A program made the position numbers and the translations under genes. DNA of 64,000 nucleotides from JAJFJD01 sp965228695 (GTDB lineage Bacteria; Pseudomonadota; Alphaproteobacteria; UBA8366). The stretch lies in the NCBI GenBank assembly GCA_965228695.1, contig CBDDIB010000002.1:1116001-1180000 (forward strand). The letters run 5' to 3'. Positions 63,914 through 64,000 of the stretch are shown piece after piece. The stretch's first letter is position 1. Every line of letters begins with the position of its first letter. The notes beneath the pieces are model-generated. The model did not search any database, was not told where the DNA came from, and saw only the letters and a list, made by a program, of their open reading frames with translations.

Positions 63914-64000
63914 GATGGCGGCGGAAATTCTTGACGAATTGCAGGCCCCAATACACCTGCGCCCCGATCGCGGATGCGGGAAGCAACAGCCAAACCGCGT
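63906..64000 (-). CDS. C-terminal fragment of an upstream gene, cut by the window edge
   Basis: The frame before the UPF0104 gene encodes 30 residues ending AIGAQVYWGLQFVKNFRRHHV before TGA at 63908-63906. A hydrophobic stretch (AVWLLLPASAIGAQ) followed by a basic tail looks like the last membrane helix of a protein. The 8-bp overlap with the next start indicates an operon. The protein itself cannot be named. Confidence 0.55.
   Translation of the reverse strand, partial: AVWLLLPASAIGAQVYWGLQFVKNFRRHHV

Overview
The window looks like a chromosomal segment of a high-GC alphaproteobacterium, most likely of the broad order Rhodospirillales and plausibly marine. The basis is the conserved order nadD-rsfS-rlmH-gpmI-envC-ctpA-yibQ-rppH, the proB-obgE-rpmA-rplU block, a stand-alone F1 operon (atpHAGDC without F0 genes), and many CoA-transferase, MaoC and short-chain dehydrogenase genes. 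No insertion sequences, prophage genes or CRISPR arrays were seen.

Layout. 0-2.4 kb: the end of an FMN alpha-hydroxy-acid dehydrogenase, then a minus-strand pair of a CitE-like CoA-ester lyase and a class III CoA-transferase. 2.5-9 kb: lpdA, a small membrane protein, xerC with its DUF484 partner, a fructose-6-phosphate-aldolase-like transaldolase and priA. 9-13.9 kb: the F1 ATP synthase operon. 14-24 kb: a long minus-strand housekeeping run (SprA-like metalloprotease, rppH, yibQ, ctpA, envC, gpmI, rlmH, rsfS, nadD, proA). 24-29 kb: a TPR/GT41 glycosyltransferase sits between proA and proB, followed by obgE, rpmA and rplU, the last with a long Lys/Ala tail. 29-34 kb: an Ntn-hydrolase-like protein, tRNA-Ser(CGA), and a lower-GC pair encoding a phospholipase D-VTT fusion and an EEP-family hydrolase.

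34-46 kb is accessory metabolism: a dienelactone hydrolase with DUF6295, DUF6644 and DUF6152 proteins, a LeuCD-type hydro-lyase pair, a TauD dioxygenase, an uncharacterised conserved enzyme-like protein, a Rid protein, a repeat-built coiled-coil membrane protein, a large M14 peptidase and a tandem universal stress protein. 46-50.6 kb is an acyl-CoA module under an IclR regulator (carboxyltransferase, CoA-transferase, MFE2-like dehydrogenase).

50.6-58.3 kb is the clearest coherent system. A LacI-family repressor is divergent from a small membrane protein, a TRAP transporter (DctP, DctQ, DctM), a histidinol-dehydrogenase homologue carrying features expected of sulfopropanediol dehydrogenase HpsN, a short-chain dehydrogenase and a zinc alcohol dehydrogenase. 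The intergenic region has two near-identical palindromic operators whose centres are 22 bp apart, overlapping promoters in both directions. This resembles the 2,3-dihydroxypropane-1-sulfonate (DHPS) uptake and oxidation clusters of marine bacteria, but the desulfonation step (suyAB) is not in the window. 58.4-62.8 kb holds two MaoC subunits, an MmgE/PrpD protein, another dehydrogenase, a third MaoC-like protein and an alpha/beta hydrolase. The right edge has a UPF0104-type membrane protein and the tail of one more gene.
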